A stretch of 64,000 nucleotides of DNA from Typhlomys cinereus (GCA_023101885.1 JALPQD010000403.1:648685-712684); one strand, 5' to 3'. Numbered from the stretch's first letter, positions 12,709 to 24,621 are shown. Notes: generated from the letters alone by a model not told the origin. Program-made: numbers and translations.

Positions 12709-13102
12709 GCTGCCAATAAATTCACAATCAAACAGCTTAACGAAAAAAGAAGTTTTATTTTGGTTTACGAGTTTGGAAGGAACATCCGCAACAACACCAA
12801 GGGCTGAGGGAACGAGTCATACCACATTCATAGGACCGAGAAAGGGACAATCCTCACTTGCCAGGCCAGCATGTCCATCTGGTCAAGTCTACTCCAGAGT
12901 GTCAACTTCTTTAACCAGCTTCTTCCATCTCATTCACCTGTCCAGGGACTAGTCCTGCCCCTCATGGTCAGGACCCTTCCCATCATTGAGACAACCTGCT
13001 GTAAGTTTGCTCAGGGCTTAACTCGACTACTTATTCTTCACAGCTCTGCCCAGAGCTCAGAGTCCTCAGTTGCCAAGTTGACACTAATATCTAATTATGA
13101 CA
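12709..13102 (-). mobile_element. ERVL-type LTR (second family)
   Basis: Minus-strand sequence starts TGTCATAATTAGATATTAG, followed by TGTCAACTTGGCAACTG, and ends near GAATTTATTGGCAGCA. It is homologous to 37498-37915 and to the split copy at 44777-45577, which defines a family of about 400 bp in this window. Confidence 0.65.
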
Positions 13103-14368
13103 CCGTGGAACCTGCTGGCCAGTCAGCCTAGGCGGATCAGTGAGTCCTGGGTTCTCATTGATGATGCTCTTCATCTTACTTTCTAGATACCTCTCAGTTA
13201 ATCTCAAAATAGGTGCTCATGGAATGCCAATAAATGCTTAGTAAAACTTTAACAGAGCTTTGAGATTTTGCCACAGTGGCTTAGCAGGTAGGCCTCTTTA
13301 TTCAGAATGGCGTCAGCTCTGCCAACAGTTTTGGCTTTCTCTTTCCAAGGCAGTGCTGTCCCCTAGACATGCGGGTCAGCACATCATCTCCTCCTGAGTT
13401 TGCAACCCCACGAGGTGTTAAATTTCATTTAGTGCACAGTTCTTCATCTCTTCTCTGAGCTCTCATGACCTGAAGTCATTTAGAAACTAGGGACCGATCT
13501 CTGTCTTCCACATTGCCCAAGATCTCTGAGTCTAGCAAAGGCCGAAGCCTCCTCTTCCTCCTCCCACTGATTCTCCCCATAATTCATCTCTTCTTTGTCC
13601 TCCTCTTCTCCTCTCTTTTCCTTCTCTTCTTCCTTCAATCCCTTTCTTATTTATTTACTCCTCCTTCCTTCCTTTCCTCCATTCTTCTTTCCTTTCTCCT
13701 TCTCACTCCTTCTCACTCGGGGTCTCAGGATGGTGGGAGCAGAGACCTGCAAAGGAAATATTAATGAGCCAGCAGGGTCCATTGTGATGTCTCTAAGGGA
13801 TTTCAGGCTTGTTTTGACAAATGGAGCCCAGCATCTGGATGGCGTTTGGATGGATGAACAAGCATCAAGAGAGGCTCAGGGATCCCTTGGTTGATCTTGC
13901 CGGTGTGCATCATTTTTCTTAGTCTTCTCCAAACAACTTTCATTTTATTTATCCTCTCTGGGGTAGATTTTTCTTCTCTTTCATTAACTTCTGCTCTCAT
14001 CTGTATTATTTCTTTTCTTCTATAAATATTCTGCGCTTCTAAAGATGGATCTGCCTTCCTTAATTTGGAACTTTCTGGTGCTTTATTTCTCTTTGGGGAT
14101 TGTAAAGTTCTTTAAGGATCTGTCTCTTGTCATCAGGCAATAGATTGCCTTACAGGCAATCATAGGACATCATTAACTCCAAGTCCCAAGAGGGTTCCAC
14201 TTTATCAAAGAGATAAGACAGCAGGTGTTAAGTATTAACTTAATATTCCAGCAGAATGAACAATAAAGGCTCTAAAGGCTTCAGAGCCAAGTTCAGTCTG
14301 GATAGCCCATCTCCAGGTTAGTACTCATAGGGAAGGCCAGCCAGCAGGGGCACATTCAGAAGCCTTCT
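13103..14368. other. Unique sequence with pyrimidine-rich patch
   Basis: No gene recognised. A pyrimidine-rich patch lies at about 13545-13720 and produces an artificial Leu/Phe/Ser-rich open frame. Confidence 0.4.
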
Positions 14369-14660
14369 GTAGCAGTTACTCAACTATTGCTGTGAGAGAA
14401 CATCCAAAGTCAAACAACTTAAGGGAAAAGGAGAGATTTATTCAGCTTATGGTTCCAGAGGGAAGATACAGTTTCTCATGGAAGAGATGGCATGACTGGC
14501 TGGCCAAAGCTGGAGGAGGTTAAGTCACTGCAGACATCTTAGAAGCTGAGAGCTGCAGGACTGTTTGTGACTGCCTTCCTCTAACAAGGCTCCACCTCTC
14601 AAGGTGCCATGATCTTGCCAAACACATGAGACTGTGGGAGACACATTTCAAACCATGACA
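14369..14660 (-). mobile_element. MaLR LTR (ORR1/MT-like)
   Basis: Minus-strand sequence starts TGTCATGGTTTGAAATGTG and continues through CTTGAGAGGTGGAGCCTTG. It ends near the GCAATAGTTGAGTAACTGC block. It matches the other MaLR LTRs of the window position by position. Confidence 0.75.
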
Positions 14661-14929
14661 CTTACCACGACTTCTCCTAAGGTAGCAGTTCATAAAAGAT
14701 GGAGCCAGAGTCCTACTGTTCAAGACCTGGGGGAAGACTGATGCCCAAGAGCATCATTGTAGTGTACAGTGAGCGATTATTAAAACACCCCACCAGCTAT
14801 GGGAGTTCAGGTAAGAGATGGAAGGCTCAAGGGGAGATGTCAGAAGTGGAGGCACAGAATCAGGGAGAGAACAGTGGGCAAGATCACAAGCCAAATGATA
14901 CAAGGGGAGACTCTTCTGAATAACTTTGG
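14661..14929. other. Unique sequence
   Basis: Nothing recognised between the MaLR LTR and the next SINE remnant. Confidence 0.35.
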
Positions 14930-15115
14930 CTTCCCCTATGTTCATGTGTATGCACACTTTTGGAGAGGGCACATATATATATATATCTGCATGTGATAGC
15001 CAGATGTGACATCACATTTCTTCATCAATCACTCCACATCTTAGATTTTTTTTGAGATAGGGTCCCACACTGAATCTGAGACTGATAGGTCACTTGTCTG
15101 TTTCCAAATTCTAAA
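14930..15115 (-). mobile_element. B4-type SINE remnant
   Basis: A TGTGTATGCACAC stretch and (TA)n are followed by TTTTTTTGAGATAGGGTCCC, the reverse of the B1-derived part of B4 elements. The tRNA-like head is missing. Confidence 0.45.
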
Positions 15116-15601
15116 CAGGGGCAGGGAAGGACACACACTAGAAGATTCCAACTATGAGTATCTCTCAAGTTAGGCATATATAGGACATTTAGCCAAGAAT
15201 ATTTCTTTAATGAAGCTGTAAGTCTACATCTGGATAGGAGATTGAGGCAAAGCCTTCTGAAGCTGTACAGTAAGGAAAGCTGAACCAGGTCACGTCCTGA
15301 ACTTCTTGGTAGGGAGGGGCAGCTGGATAATCTGTTCATGCTGACCTATCTGGGGTGTACACAGTCCCAAATGTCCACATAAAGTGTTGGACCACCTCCT
15401 TTCAGTTCGTCTCTTGCCACAGAGATGCTCAAGCAAATGGGTACCTAGGAGCAATGTCAAGGTTCATGTAATTGCATCTTCCAAGAAAACTGCCAAGCCT
15501 GAGTGGGAAGTTCTAGCTACTCCTACTCTTCCTTTCTTTCCCTCTCCTTCCTATGCACGTCTGCAGCACCAAGAGCTTGCTCACTCTTAGTTACCCTTTG
15601 G
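15116..15601. other. Unique sequence
   Basis: Nothing recognised. Short open frames on both strands lack domains. Confidence 0.35.
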
Positions 15602-16070
15602 CTTCTGTGAGACAATACTCAGACACAACTTAAGGGAGAAAGGCTTATGTTTCAGAGGGAATATAGTCCATGTGATAGTTAAGCCTGGGTGTCAACTTGA
15701 CACACCTGATATTGACTAAGATGGGCTGAGACCACCTCTGGAAAGGATCAGCTGAGACCACTTGATAGGATTGTACCCACCCTAGATCCTATCAGAACCT
15801 CCAAAGCTCTCATAGGATCCTCCCAGTACTGCATCATATAAAAAGGAGCCAACAAAGAGAATAGATGCCTTCTTGCAGCTGTGCTAGGAATTGCTCTTCA
15901 TTCCAGCCACCCAGTTTCTTCAACCTTCTAGCTTTCCAATCCACCAATCGTTGTCAAGTAGGAATTCTCCAGCATTCAGCCATCACCCACTTGACTACCG
16001 AACTGAGCAGCTACTGGCAGCCATCGTTGGACTATCTCGGCCATACTGTAGGCCGATTCAATACATTCCC

Positions 16071-16125
<55 letters not shown>

Positions 16126-16126
16126 T

Positions 16127-16160
<34 letters not shown>

Positions 16161-16474
16161 TCATTGTGTCGATTCTGCATCTCTAGAGAACCTGACTAAT
16201 ACAGTCCATTATACAGGAATCACATAGCAGAATCGCATAGCAGGTGTGATTTGGAGGCAGAAACAGGAGGCTGGTTCAAGTCATTGCCACTATCAAGAAG
16301 GCAGAGAGAACATGAGCAAACTGTGAAGAAGCAAGGTGGGGCTACCAAACCCTTATGCATACCTTCCTCTAGCAAGATTCTACCTTCTAAAGTTGCCATG
16401 ATCTTCTCAAACAGTATCAATGAAGATTGAAAATATATGAGCCTGAGAGGGACAATTCACATTCAAACTATGGC
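15602..16474 (-). mobile_element. MaLR LTR split by an ERVL LTR
   Basis: The outer parts (15602-15670 and 16204-16474) together follow the MaLR LTR seen elsewhere in the window, including the reversed start CATTCAAACTATGG near 16474. An ERVL-type LTR interrupts it at 15671-16203 with a perfect 5-bp target duplication. Confidence 0.65.
15671..16203 (+). mobile_element. ERVL-type LTR (MLT2-like) with GTCCA target duplication
   Basis: It starts TGTGATAGTTAAGCC, has GTCAACTTGACAC, and ends GAACCTGACTAATACA. GTCCA lies directly before (15666-15670) and directly after (16204-16208), which fixes the ends and identifies a solo LTR. A long (AC)n/(TA)n run at 16077-16160 sits in the 3' part. Confidence 0.8.
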
Positions 16475-16825
16475 CCTCTTTGTTCACCAACTCTAACTGT
16501 AACAGACTTACATTTTTTAGTCCTCAAAAATATTTCCTCAGCTGTGCTAGGGCTCACAAAGAACACTATGTTATCCAACTAAGGGGGTTTCTTTAGACTC
16601 TGAGCCCTTGAGAGGAAAGAGGAGGCTTTGCCTTGGGTAAATCTTTAAACCTTGCCTGGCTAATGCCCTGGGCCTCCACACAGATGAGTCTGACTCTTAG
16701 GCAGGTTGGACGAAGGCCTCTTATGCCAGCCTTGGACCATTCAGGAGGTTGCCAACCCTAGGAAATGGCAAGTCTTCCCAGGACTGGAGAACAGAGACTC
16801 ATCCACAGAGAAGAGAATGGGGTGG
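16475..16825. other. Unique sequence
   Basis: Nothing recognised. Confidence 0.35.
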
Positions 16826-17085
16826 GGAGGTGTGTGTGTGTGTGTGTGTGTGTATACATATGTGTATACATGTTTGCATGTGTGGTTAGAGAACATGTGT
16901 GTGATTGTACCTGAATACATGTTGACACTGGGCATCTTCCTCTATCATTCTTCACTTTATTAATTGGAGCAAGGATTCTCAATTGAACCTAGAGCTCACC
17001 AATCTGCTAGTCTAGCTAGTCAGTTCTCCTCAGGGATCCATTATCTTTGCATCCAGAGTGCTGGAATTGCATGTGGCTGTAGGAA
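16826..17085 (-). mobile_element. B4-type SINE, antisense
   Basis: A (TG)n run (16831-16852) is followed by a degraded B1-like body (AACCTAGAGCTCACCAATC near 16986) ending at GTGCTGGAATTGCATGTGGC near 17060. This is the reversed order of a B4 element. The tRNA-like head is lost. Confidence 0.5.
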
Positions 17086-17912
17086 TCCCTTTGTGGTTTC
17101 CCTCTCCAGATTCATTGACTCAATGCTTGGCAGCTGACAGAAGGATTTGCTTTGGATTGTTTGAACTGAATGCATCAAAAGGGTCCTGTCGCACTTCTTC
17201 ACTGTGACAAGTGACTTGGTAACAGGTTGGTGATGGACTGTGTTTCTTGTTTCAACATTTGTTGAAATGTGTTTACCTTCCTCTCTTATAGGACACAGTA
17301 AGTCTGAGCATCCCAGAGGTTTAGAAAGCGCTAACAGTCTCTACCAAAATCATTTGGTCAATTAATGTGAGAACTAGCACTAGAACCCACTGAGACCCAG
17401 ATTCTGGGATCAGAGTCAAAAGGTATTTTAATGATGGGACTAATTGGTGGGACTGCAAACATGATTTAGGATATGATTTCCAATTCCTCGAAACTGAGCC
17501 TGACCATTCAGAGGACAGAAGATTTGAATTCATATTTTTGGCCTCATGAGCTATTCCGTATGTTTATATTTCCAAAAAGTCCTGAGTGAATTAAAAAAAT
17601 CTAGCTGGCTGACAGTTCTGAGTACTGGACCTTCTTAGTTTTGATACGAGATGAAAGTTAAAAGTGTCTACATATGATTAACCAGGTGTTTGTCCAGTTT
17701 CAATCCATCAATACAGGTCAATGAACACACTCTACTCTGTAGACACAGACATCAGAGCAAGCACAGGGCCAGGGTCCAACTCTGGAGTCCCACTGACCTG
17801 CTTGGCCCAGCTTAGTCCTGTTGCTTCTGGATGCATGACCTTTGGGGAAGGTATCAACTGTTTGTAAGCCTGAGTTTCTCCTCTGAAAACCTGGGAAGTA
17901 TGAGTGATCACC
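17086..17912. other. Unique sequence
   Basis: Nothing recognised. Confidence 0.35.
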
Positions 17913-18290
17913 TGTGTAACTCTTAACCATTGCTATGAGAGAACACCAAAGTCAAACAAGGGAAAAAGGAGATTTATTCAGCTTACGGTTTCAAAGGGGA
18001 AAAACAGTCTTTCATGGCAGAGGTGACATGGCTGGTGGCTGAAGCTGGAGGCTAAGTCACTGCAAACATCCTTGGAGAGTGTCTCTTCTTCTAAGTCTCC
18101 TATTCTAGGCTTCCTTTTATCTGGTCCACTACTAGGAGGTTCCAATCAGATCTAGGGCTGATCTTTGTATTATAAATGTATTGATCCAGATCATCTCTTC
18201 AGGTGGTCTGACAGCTGATCTTAGTTAATGCCAGGTATGTCATGTTGATACCTAGGATTAATTATCACAAGCTGTAGGACTGTTTGGATG
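17913..18290 (-). mobile_element. MaLR LTR fragment carrying a partial ERVL LTR
   Basis: 17913-18070 is the 3' half of a MaLR LTR in reverse. The MaLR reading continues at 18267 (AGCTGTAGGACTGTTTG), exactly as in the intact copy near 14551. Between them, 18071-18266 is the first 200 bases of the ERVL LTR family of 8368-8823, also reversed. Confidence 0.65.
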
Positions 18291-18647
18291 ATAGAAAGGA
18301 TAATCCATGCGAATGGTTAGCATTCACAAAGCACTCAGTGAAGAGCAGTTTCCCACTATCCTTCATCTTTCTCTTCCCCCTCCTTCTCTATATTTTCCTT
18401 GTGCACCTTCTCCTTTACAACCTATTTTCCCTGCTCTTCCACCTCACCATTCTTTGATCTCTTCGTTTTCTCCTCCTCTACCTCTTTCCTGACTATGCTT
18501 TGATCTTGACCTCCTACTTTTTCCTTCTCCTTATCTCCTCTTTCTTTTTAGTTGATAATTCTAATGATAGTTCTAAGGACCATTTCTTTTCGTAGCAAAG
18601 AAATAAAAGAACCATATCTACAAGTCAAAGAATAGTGAGCATGGGAT
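18291..18647. other. Unique sequence with pyrimidine-rich patch
   Basis: A C/T-rich patch lies at about 18355-18550. Nothing else recognised. Confidence 0.35.
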
Positions 18648-18656
18648 ATATATTTT

Positions 18657-18944
18657 TTTTAAATTTTTAAATTTTTTATTATTATTTATTCAATTGTGCA
18701 TGTGTGCGTGTGTGTGTATGTATGTGTGTGTAGAACCACGGGCGAATTCGGGAACCAACATGGACGCCTTCACCTCCTCCTTGTTTACTCTGCCCCGGGA
18801 TTCACAGGCCTACCCTACCAGGACCAGAAACGCAGGCCGCCCCCCCGCTTCCGCCCAGTGTCTCTACGTGGGGTCTAGGATCCGAACTCAGGACCTTCTG
18901 CCTGCAAGGCAGAGGCTTAACCCCTGAGCCACCTCTCCAGCCCC
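18657..18944 (-). mobile_element. Young B2-like SINE
   Basis: In reverse, the element starts GGGGCTGGAGAGGTGGCTC (18926-18944) with tRNA-like A and B boxes. A body of about 150 bases, a CA-rich stretch and a TTGAATAAATAATAATAAA tail follow. ATATATTTT flanks both ends (18648-18656 and 18945-18953). Five other copies lie at 20937, 35206, 43409, 55285 and 55777. Confidence 0.85.
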
Positions 18945-18953
18945 ATATATTTT

Positions 18954-20936
18954 ATGCTAACTTGTTATGTGGATTACCTAGCATCTTGTTGGTCTACCCT
19001 CACGTATTATACCTTCTAGAACCTGGGCATCACCGCTAAAGCATCTTGGTGGATTCTATCCAAAAGAGAAAAGGCAAACCTATTCCCTACTTGCTGAAGG
19101 GTCACATTGGGTTCCTTATAAAGAAACAAGTGTCACTTGTTGACAAAGATTGAGCCTTTGTAAAACCTGTGCAATAATATGAATGATCTCAAAACATTGA
19201 GTAGAGGGCAAGGTTGCTGAGGTCAGGTTGTGCTAGCAAAGGAGGACCTACACAGCACAGCAACTTTTAAAAGCAGCTCTGACAGCAAATATTTTCCTGG
19301 TATTGGCTATTACCCCCATCTTGCTTTGTTTATGTGAAGGTCACGCAGCCTGTTACTTTCCCAGCTGACTGACAGCTGGAGGTCATGAAGACCACACAGC
19401 TGGGCAGATGTTAGGAATCTGGGCTGAGATGCAACAGTTAAGACTATCAGAGTGGATTTCCCAGGACCATTGTATGGGAGAGGCATGCAGAGCTTGTTGG
19501 GGGCTCAATCCGGTTCAGCCAGTACTGGGAAGCAGCCCAGACATGAGGCTGCTCTAACATTGGAAGCTCAAAGATGATTCTATTGACCACCAAGCACAAC
19601 GGACTCCCAGAACTGTTTTTGCTGTCAAGTTTTCAGAGTCAGCATAATCATTAGGAGACGATTTTGCAATATTTCTGGCTAGGACGAAGGTATAGCCTTG
19701 ACCTCCTTCGCCATGTGTTTTAAATCTCTGTGCTTATGGATGCCAACTCTGAGTGTTGGCTCTGCTCTAAGGGAGGGGCCTTATTCCTCTGCACCATCAG
19801 TAAGTCTGAGCTGTGCCAGATTCCTCTTTCAGGTAGAGGTAAGCTCAGCACATAAATTTAACTCTTCAGAGAAAACTACAGACAGTGTAAACGGCAGGAG
19901 GAAAAGGAGCAGGGACAAAGTTCTAGACTTCCAACATCTCTTTCTTCTAGTGGTCCTTCAAAGCAGTGCAGTCCCCAGTGCAAAATGGCTCAGACTTACC
20001 ATATCTGGGCAAAAATCCAAGCCTGCATTTCCCTAACTATGCTCCATGTCCACTGAAGAACTTTCTTTGTACTTTAAGGGACAACAACACCTCCGATATT
20101 CAGGGAACGCCAAGGGTTGCAATAGCTGCTCCCTGTATAAAGCACTCAGCACATTGCGGGTGTGTGAGCCCTTACCCAGGTTCTCATTAAGCCTACTATT
20201 CTGAGCCCGCCAGATAAAAGAGCATTCAAGTCTACCAGTTAGTATGAGGACAATGAGTTGCAATTAAGGAACCAGACCCAAACCAGAGAATAGTCCTTGG
20301 AACTTAGCGACACATTCTGGGGCTGATAGATTATAGGTGGCTCTGAGATACCAGAACCCATTCCCCCGTCTTTTTTTGACAGCACATGTTGGACATTACA
20401 AAGCACAGCCCCAAACTAGGTGCTATTATGTCAAACTTGTATCAGAAGCATAACCAGACCCTGGAAGTCAGCCAGTCCTGGGGGACTTGGGACAGCTGGA
20501 TGCAGAAAGTTGATTCATCTTGTTCTTAGGGCAAGACTTCTTCCTGTGGGCTCTAAATGGCATTAGTCTTTGCTCCAAGATTAAGTAGAAGGCCCTAATG
20601 AGAATGAATCAAGCTTCCTCTAAGGTCAAAGTCATGCGCTGTAAGAAACTCAGTCAGTATCTGTTCGGAATTGAGTTCCAGATCTTGGCCATGTGACCAT
20701 CAAGAACACGCATCCTGAGAAGCAGCTGAAGGCACAAGGCCCCATCATTCTCATCATGGTTTCAAGACTTGAGAGCAGCAGCATGGGTCCAATCAGCTAC
20801 ATGTTTGGGAGCCAGTAAAGTACAAAACACCTAAAGTCTCTAAAGGGAAGAAGCTTCCTTCCTCCCAAAACTGAAGAGAAATAGATGTCTGTTTTTGGAA
20901 AACAAGAAAGGACTCCATTTAATCTGATGAAACTTG
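18954..20936. other. Unique sequence
   Basis: About 2 kb with no recognised repeat or gene. The open frame at 19698-20036 and its overlaps show no domain. Confidence 0.45.
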
Positions 20937-20978
20937 ATTTTCTTTTTTTTTTTAAATTTATTCAATTGTGCGTGTATG

Positions 20979-21009
<31 letters not shown>

Positions 21010-21014
21010 TGTGC

Positions 21015-21053
<39 letters not shown>

Positions 21054-21277
21054 ACCAAGGACGAATTCGGGAACCACCATAGATGCCTCCACCTCCTTGT
21101 TTACTCTGCCCCAGGATTCACAGGCTCCGCCCTACCAGGACCAGAAACGCAGGCCGCCCCTGCTTCCACCTGGTGTCTATACGTGGGTCTGGGAAATACA
21201 AGCCACCATCATTTCTACCTGGAGTTTTTACATGGAATCCGAGATCCAAACTCAGGTCCTTCTGCTTGTGAGGTAGT
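20937..21277 (-). mobile_element. Chimeric SINE: young 3' part, older-type 5' part
   Basis: 20937-21190 matches the 3' two-thirds of the young SINE (T-run, ATTCAATTGTGCG, TG repeat, GACGAATTCGGG). From about 21195 to 21277 the sequence instead matches the older SINE type of 47793-48076 (GCCACCATCATTTCTACC, TTTTTACATGGAATCC, CTTCTGCTTGTGAGG). The body and head therefore come from two subfamilies. Confidence 0.65.
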
Positions 21278-21479
21278 CTTTTTTCTTTTACTTTTCAAAA
21301 CTTTTACATATTGGTTAGGACGTGCTTAATAATTCATTTTTATGATAAAGCTAATTTGATCTTCTTTGAGAAACTAGGGTGTTTCAATTAAATCTTCATT
21401 TAGAATTGTTAGATTACCAGTAATATAAAGTTAGGTTCAAGATTTATTTAGATTCTATATGTTAGGTCTCATATATGTA
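21278..21479. other. AT-rich sequence
   Basis: Nothing recognised. Confidence 0.3.
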
Positions 21480-21860
21480 CCACAAATATGTAGATTTATG
21501 GTTTTTCTGTTTTTGATACTTTCATACATGAACACAAGGCATTTATGTGTTTTCACTTCTTACTATCCAATCCTACCATCTCCACTCCTGTCCTGCTTCA
21601 TACTTTCTCCTTTCTAGCCAATCTGCCCTGTGTTTTCACATCTTTTTACATGTGTGACACTTGACTCCATCGGGATGCTGTACTGGCAAGTGCCTTAATA
21701 CATGCTGGGTATGGATGACTTATCAGTGGGTAAATCATTGAGGAAAGAAAGCCCCCTTCTGTTGTCTAGCATTAGCCTTCAATAGGTCTCTCAGAAAGGT
21801 TTAGTGACTCTTGAAATCATACCCCTTCCACAGAGAAAAGTTGATAGGCAAACTATTGAC
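21480..21860 (-). mobile_element. L1 3'UTR, antisense
   Basis: Homologous to 3180-3650: TTTTGATACTTTCATACATG, the pyrimidine-rich stretch, and the GTCTCTCAGAAAGGTTTAGTG region all occur in the same order. It is the reversed 3'UTR of an older rodent L1. Confidence 0.5.
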
Positions 21861-22734
21861 AAACAGATTTTTTAAAAATTAACTATTTTTGTCTTTTAAA
21901 TTGAAATTTAATATTTACTGTTGACATTTAATGTTGTTATTTATATATTTGAGTTGCATGATCTTTCTACTTCTTATGTAACATACTGCTATTTTCTCTT
22001 TTCATGTCTCATTTTACATTAATCAGAATTATTCAGTTTTTTCCTTCATTTACCAGTTTCATCATACATTCTTTCACAGTTTTTGCAATAGTTATTCTAA
22101 AGACTGAAACACATCCAACAGAGTCTCATCAAATGACTGACTTTGCTCATTTTCCAGCAGTGGTAATAATTTATACCACTTGTATTTCACTTACCTTTTG
22201 TTCCCTATGTTATTTTCAATATTCATTTTGCTGCTTTATATAGTAAATTTTCACTTGTATTTACTCACATACCTGTCTCTTATAACAGCTCAAGCCCTTC
22301 TCCCTTTAAAATCTTTCCACATGGGGTAATTTTCCCATTTTTGGTGGTATTTTTAAAAGGCTAGTCTGGCATGGATGAATACTTTCAGATCTTACTTGAG
22401 TGGAAACATTTGTCTTTAGATTTTAAACTTTGAAGTCTATTTTGATTTTGAAATATATTTCCAATAGCTTTGGAATTCTTCATTGGTAATTCTTTTCCTC
22501 ATCTCTATAGCTTTCATTTCAACTTCTAGACAATCTATTGTTTCTATGGTGACTGGCTATCACTCATATTTTTGTTCTCTTTTATATCAACCTTTATTTA
22601 TTTTTAAGTTTAATGTAAGGATTTATTATAAGCTGAAGATAATCTCATCCCATATCCCTTACCCTTTCTTTCTTTTCTTTGTGTCATTAGTCTCATTTGT
22701 TTTTACAGTCAGTTTTACTTCTGCCTTTATATGT
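21861..22734. other. AT-rich sequence, possibly decayed L1
   Basis: A T-rich strand with hydrophobic false open frames (22004-22243, 22483-22755). It lies between two antisense L1 segments and may be L1 too, but I cannot align it with confidence. Confidence 0.3.
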
Positions 22735-23500
22735 CTATATAGGGACCACAAATGAAAGAAAACATGCGATACATGTCTTTCTGAGACTTCTTAATTCTCA
22801 ATATAATTTTCTCCCAGTCATATTATTTTTTCTGCAAATAATAAATTTTGTTCTTTTTATGTCTAAAAAAACTATTGTATATAATATATACCATATTAAC
22901 TTCATCTTTTCCCCCATTGTTGCTTACTAGGTTGATTTAATATCTGGGCTATTGTGAATAGTATTGAAATGAAGAGAGGCACCTCTGTTGTGTGTTGACT
23001 TTGGTGACTACTTAGAAGCCACATACATAAATCACATGGAAGATCTGTTTTTACTCTTTTAGAAGTCTCCATGCTTGGAGAGTTAGGCACACACAATAAA
23101 GGACTCTCTGGGAATTGGGGGGGGAGGCATTGGGGGAAGGGGAGGGGGAAGAGGGGGGAGGGAGGGAACTGGTAAAAAATTTTTAAAATGTATAATTAAA
23201 TTTTTAATAAAAAAAAAAAAAAAAAAAAGAAGTCTCCATGCTGACGGTAGTTGGTCTAGTTGACATGTCCATCAGCAGTATACAAGATACCCTTTTGTGC
23301 ACATCTTCATCAGCATTTGTTATTTGTTTTATTACTGACTATATTTCTGACTGAAGCAAGACAGAGGTTTGGTATAATCCTGCTGTGTATTTCTCTAGTA
23401 GCTAATAAGGTTGAATGATAACACATATGTTTATTGATCATTTCTAGTTTATCTTTTGAGAACTGTTAGTTTAATTAAATAAGAAAATAAACAACCCAAC
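22735..23500 (-). mobile_element. L1 ORF2/3'UTR, antisense, interrupted
   Basis: GGGCTATTGTGAATAGTATTG (22946-22966) and, after an insertion, GGTCTAGTTGACATGTCCATC near 23253 and CATCTTCATCAGCATTTGT near 23303 are reversed L1 ORF2 landmarks in the right order. The element is old and carries a younger L1 tail at 23076-23227. Confidence 0.6.
23076..23227 (+). mobile_element. 5'-truncated L1 tail with 15-bp target duplication
   Basis: AGAAGTCTCCATGCT occurs directly before (23061-23075) and directly after the poly-A (23228-23242). The insert is an L1 3' end: GAGAGTTAGGCACACACAAT, then a G-rich tract, then AT-rich sequence and poly-A. The first part matches 42428-42810 on the other strand. Confidence 0.85.
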
Positions 23501-23787
23501 CAGACTAATTTTTTTTACAATCTGGGTACTGTCTAGATCTTTATCTTTTATTTTTTGTATCATATTTACTATGATATCACAAGGTATATTTTATTTTTCC
23601 TTTATCCTGTTCTGTATACATTTTTGTACTGTCTTTATTTTTCAAAATTCCAGGTCATTATGTCTTCAAGCTTTTGCTTTGTTTCATGATCTTTCCTCCC
23701 TCTCTATGAGTTGACCCATTTATATTTTAGATCCAACAGTGTTGATTTTTTTAAAGAAATACAAAAGCCCTGCATAGTAAAAGTAAG
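23501..23787. other. AT-rich sequence
   Basis: Nothing recognised. Confidence 0.3.
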
Positions 23788-24162
23788 TGTACCAGCTACT
23801 CTTACCTGTTGCTGTGAAAGAACACCCAAAGTCAAGCAACTTAAAGGGACAAAATGGAGATTTATTCAACGTATGATTCTACAGGGGAGATACATTCCAT
23901 TATGGCAGAAAAGGCATGGTTGGCTAACAGAAGCTGTAGGTGGCTCGAGTCATGTCCATCAAGACATCTGAGAGCTGCAAAACTGCCAACTGTAAAAACA
24001 GATCTCTCCTGGAAGTAGGGTACAGCTAATCGACCTCAAGGTCCACCCCCCATGACTGTCTTCCGCCAGCAACACTCTAGCTCTTAAAGGTGCCACGACC
24101 TTCCCAAACAAAGATTCAAGCATATGGGTTGGTGCAGGACAACTCATATTCAAACCATGATA
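23788..24162 (-). mobile_element. MaLR LTR (ORR1/MT-like)
   Basis: Minus-strand sequence begins TATCATGGTTTGAATATGAG and runs to CAACAGGTAAGAGTAGCTGG at the other end. It is one of the best-preserved MaLR LTRs in the window. Confidence 0.75.
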
Positions 24163-24492
24163 GTTTGTATTGGCTATATGCACATGGCTACATATATTCT
24201 CTTCATGCTGATCTCAGCTATCAATATTTTAGTCATACAGATCCGTGAAAATTACCAACTGACACTCATCAGCTGGTGTAGACCTGCCAGTACATCACTG
24301 ATTTAGCTTTCCTATGGTTTGTCACATGCAATTATTTTAGATCTAGTTTTCTCTGTGTAACTAGAATTTTTTCCTATGACCCAGTCCTCTAATCTACTAA
24401 TACTCTCTTCAGCTGTGTCAAATTTCCTTTTATTCTATTTGTTTTTTAATTTTAATATTTTTCTTTTCTAAATTTTCTTTTTTGACCTGTGT

Positions 24493-24546
<54 letters not shown>

Positions 24547-24621
24547 TGTGCGCACACTCATTCAGAGGACAACTTCAGTTGTAGGTCCTCATCTCCTACC
24601 TTGTATGAGATAAGTTCTCTA
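24163..24621. other. Unique sequence with (GT)n
   Basis: AT-rich sequence followed by an imperfect (GT)n run at 24488-24546. No gene recognised. Confidence 0.4.

Noticed and set aside
20934..21329. Cys/Val-rich open frames at 20934, 35189, 43373 and 55722
   Set aside because: They are antisense translations of the young SINE and its TG run. The recurring GFTGSALPGPETQAAPTS-like text is SINE body, not a protein family.
22004..22755. Hydrophobic frames suggesting a membrane protein
   Set aside because: T-rich DNA yields Phe/Leu/Ile/Ser-rich translations. The region lies between antisense L1 segments.
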